NCBI GenBank assembly: GCA_025738555.1
Contig: JAOVFP010000008.1
Coordinates: 3,782,001-3,846,000 of the forward strand
DNA length: 64,000 nucleotides
Direction of reading: 5' to 3'
Source: Cyathus striatus
Taxonomy: Eukaryota > Basidiomycota > Agaricomycetes > Agaricales > Nidulariaceae
The notes beneath the pieces were generated by a model. The model saw only the letters and a list, made by a program, of their open reading frames with translations. It searched no databases and was not told where the DNA came from. Shown piece after piece: positions 61,236 to 64,000 of this stretch. A program made the position numbers and the translations under genes. How positions within the stretch are numbered: the stretch's first letter is position 1; each line of letters begins with the position of its first letter.

Positions 61236-62151
61236 GCGGTGCTGCTCAGGCCAACGGTAATTTCGGCGCCAGTGCCGGATTCAGCAAGCACAGCGCGTTA
61301 CCCATCAAAGCCATAGAATATGTAGGAAGTGCGAGGAGTATGCGGTGAGCTCGTTATGAAGCCGAGTTCCCCAGGTGAATCATGTATAGGTATATCAAGT
61401 CTAGATCTGCGTTCGGTTGGGTGCGCGTTAGTTTGGTGAATGCAATGCGGGACTGAAGATCAACTCCGAGACAGTGTAATCACTAGAAATGATTAATTAG
61501 GGCCAGTTCAACACCGTCACATAAGTACATAGCATTAGAGTGCTTACGGTGATGAACTTGAAGGATATGCATGAGACATTGAGGGTGGGGCAGTAACTCG
61601 CATTGCGATGGTGTTGTGAAGGAGTTGGTGCCAGGGAATTTGAAGTCACCTAAAAGAGGGTTTTGTTTAACTATATTTGTACCATCAATAACCGGGATAA
61701 GTACATCAAGCAAACAATGTTCGGAGGCGGAGGCAAAAGGTTGGCAAAACGCTCAAAAGTATGTGTTCCAAAAATAGCTCATGATGTCAGCCTCACCAGG
61801 ACAGCTCAGCCAAAGTTCAGCAGAGGGTTTATTTCGTCGATATTATGGCCTGTATATTGCGGAATGCAAGCAATAAAATATATCTATGATGCACCAGGCG
61901 CGTGCGCAACATGAAAGAGTTGCCAAACTTCAAATAAATGCGTTGAAATCACGAGTCGACTGTAGACCAGAGGTGAGACATAAGTATACAGATCCACACT
62001 AACAGGCCTGCATTTAATTCGTAGAAACCCAGTCCGCCTCTTTCCATCTTTCCATCTTGCACCGCCATCCATCAAGTGTTACTTGATCGATGATCTCTCA
62101 GCACGATCTTCCGCTCATTGCGTCCTTTCCCTCTCGTCTTCTGTCATCATT

Positions 62152-64000
62152 ATGGCCGTTTCCACTCTTCCTATCCCTCTTCTACGCTCGAAAACCCTCA
62201 TATACACCCCGCCCCCTCACCTTCTTCCACCGCGAATATTCTTCACTCGTCAACAACGACTTTCAAGACCTGGCTCCGTGTCAACCCCCAAGGTCTCGTC
62301 TTCACCTCTCACTCGCGGTGCCGGTAAACGTATTCTAGCACAACTTGCCCAAGCGGAGCCGTATGGAATTCCGCTATCAATTGGCGGGGCTGGAGTTTTT
62401 CGTAGGGCAAGGAAGAGGCTCTCGCGTGAACGCAAAGTCCATCCATCCAAAATGGATGTCGACACTTCAGACCCATGGGCAATGGTCACTGAGCATGTTC
62501 CTTCTGCCAACCACCACCAAGTTCCTGTGGTCTTCGCTCCCACTATCCCCCTGTTCACCCCTTTCTCCATTCTCGATGTAGATATTGAAATAGCGCCACC
62601 TCCCACCATCCCCTCATCCTTCGCTTGGAGCCCAGCTGTTCCTTCCACCTCCGCCGCGAACCTGTCGTCCTGGAGAAACCCATTGGCAGCCTCAAGCTTC
62701 CTTCAGTTGATCCCGACCATGTCCGTACTACAAGCAACTAGGGGCTCTTCGACGCTCTCTCTTCAGTCCACGTCGATGAATATTGACGGATCCAACATTG
62801 GTAAGGTCAGCCACAAGGGTAAGGAGCGGGAAGTTTCGTCAGGTGTGGTGAAACACAACTCTTCACTACGGTAAGATGATTTATTACTGCTCGAGTATTA
62901 ACAAACAATGCGTCCTCGTACGATTCAAGTATTTCCCAGACGGCAGGAGGGGTTGTAAACAAGGGAAAGGGAGAGGTGGTTGACCGACACTTGCCGCCTT
63001 TCCGGCTCATCGACAAAGGCCATTCCTTCCTCCCAGGAGGCCTTCTCCGCCCAACGATCGCAAGCTCGTCAAATGCGTATTTCCCCGTCGCGTCTCCTTG
63101 GGCTCAACAACAGGCATTAGAGCTGCAACAAAGCTCTTCATCTTCCGCCGCTGGTTCTTCTGCGGCTGGCGCTCCTTCCCTGGGTGACGGTACCAGCTCA
63201 ACGTCAGCCATTAAGCGCTCTGCTCTTCCCGGCAAACCGGAAGAATTCTTCCTCTCAGCATCTCCTTCGGCGCAGCGTGAGCGGGCACCAGAGGACTACT
63301 TACTTTCTCCCGCTGGATCTTCTGAGGTAGAAAGCTCGACCGTGACTCTCGTATCTACGACGCCTGTTCCATTTGGCTATTCTTCTTCAGTCTCCGCCGC
63401 ACATTTGCGAGACAGTAGAAAGGATAGCTCGAACCTCACCTCTACACCCTCCTCCCCTCCCTCCCTATCCACATAGGTCCCATTCTCTTGCCTCTCCCCC
63501 TCAGTTCCCTTCCTCTACCCGCTTTCCTCCCCCTTCCTCCTCCTCTTCCCTGCTTTCCTCCCCTTCCCCCTCCTCTTCCCTGCTTTCCACCCCTCCCCCT
63601 TCCTCTGTCTCTGTCCTCCCTCTCTCCTCCTCTGCCTTTACTCCGTCGACATGCGCTGGGCTGTATACTGAGCCCGCAAGATCGTCAAATAACGTTGCTG
63701 GTATACAAGCGACAATACAAGAGGTAGCAACATCACTTTAAGCTAATAGTGGAGTTGAACAGGCTCGACCTCTCGTAACTATTATAATTGATGTTCTTCC
63801 ACGCGTGCATATTGACTACGGAGGTGTCGCCGCTTCGCGACACGCCCCCTAGAGGTCTAACTCGAAAGTTACTGCTATTCAGCAAAACTTAGAAACATCT
63901 TCTGAGGTACCCCCAGAGAACAAGAACCCTGAAGCCAGCGTGATGGTCGGCTCGACTTCCATTGATAGATTTGTTCTTGACGCAGAGAAATCAGAAGGAC
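62152..64000 (+). CDS. Second copy of the seven-exon gene, cut by the window end
   Basis: Exon 1 62152..62870 is intact. Exon 2 (from 62930) loses frame in the CT-rich tract, where run lengths differ from the first copy (63447-63475 and 63530-63620), giving an early stop at 63474-63476. In the shifted frame the tract reads Ser-rich (SSSSSLLSSPSPSSSLLST) and rejoins the same downstream sequence. A few substitutions (63074, 63711, 63728) suggest a different allele or copy. The gene continues past the window. Confidence 0.6.

Larger units (their letters stand above)
44346..64000 (+). repeat. Second copy of the 25.6 kb unit (truncated by the window end)
   Basis: It matches 18761-38415 along its whole length. 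Indels are densest in the first kilobase (at least ten in 44346-44930) and rare around 51-62 kb. Substitutions appear near the end (for example 63074, 63711 and 63960). The gene order repeats exactly: gene fragment, tRNA, A, hAT-2, D, hAT-1, B, C, two inverted-repeat elements, seven-exon gene. Confidence 0.95.

Overview
The window is nuclear DNA of a filamentous basidiomycete, most likely an agaricomycete mushroom. Genes are split by many short introns (about 45-110 nt, GTRNGT...YAG). The protein set is typical of that group: a uridine-kinase-like P-loop protein, a GH99/GH71-like glycosidase with a long Pro/Ser tail, a C2H2 regulator, an RSC1/RSC2-type bromodomain-BAH protein, a Cys-rich single-pass membrane protein, and a degraded cytochrome P450. 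There is no bacterial organisation, operon or CRISPR.

Layout. Positions 1-19.3 kb are a unique, gene-dense stretch: kinase (447-1295, minus), glycosidase (1578-5478), C2H2 factor (6517-7959), RSC subunit (8641-11883), membrane protein (12723-14439), a gene-poor gap, then a Ser/Pro-rich protein (17280-19345). Positions 19.8-36 kb are an accessory, repeat-rich block. It holds tRNA-Thr, four members (A, D, B, C) of a small family with a HeLo/MLKL-like N-terminal helical domain, a proline-rich linker and a conserved C-terminal GGDY motif, two non-autonomous hAT elements with intact 8-bp target duplications, and two further inverted-repeat elements. Positions 36.6-39.5 kb carry an unknown seven-exon gene, 39.5-42.6 kb are gene-poor, and 42.6-44.3 kb hold a P450 pseudogene.

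Everything from 18,761 onward is repeated from 44,346 to the end of the window (offset 25,585; local drift 25,578-25,588 from single-base indels). The junction cuts the Ser/Pro-rich gene and abuts the 3' end of the P450 pseudogene. The copies differ mainly by homopolymer indels, dense just after the junction and rare around 51-62 kb, with a few substitutions near the end. Some indels break a gene in one copy while the other copy is intact at that site. This pattern fits a false (haplotype or misjoined) duplication in an imperfectly polished assembly at least as well as a real tandem duplication.

The most interesting biology is the A/B/C/D family. It shares exon structure, TATA spacing, promoter sequence and 3' flanks. 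Its architecture (membrane-active-type helical domain, low-complexity linker, short C-terminal motif) recalls fungal cell-death executors of the HET-S/HELLP type, but that function is inferred only.
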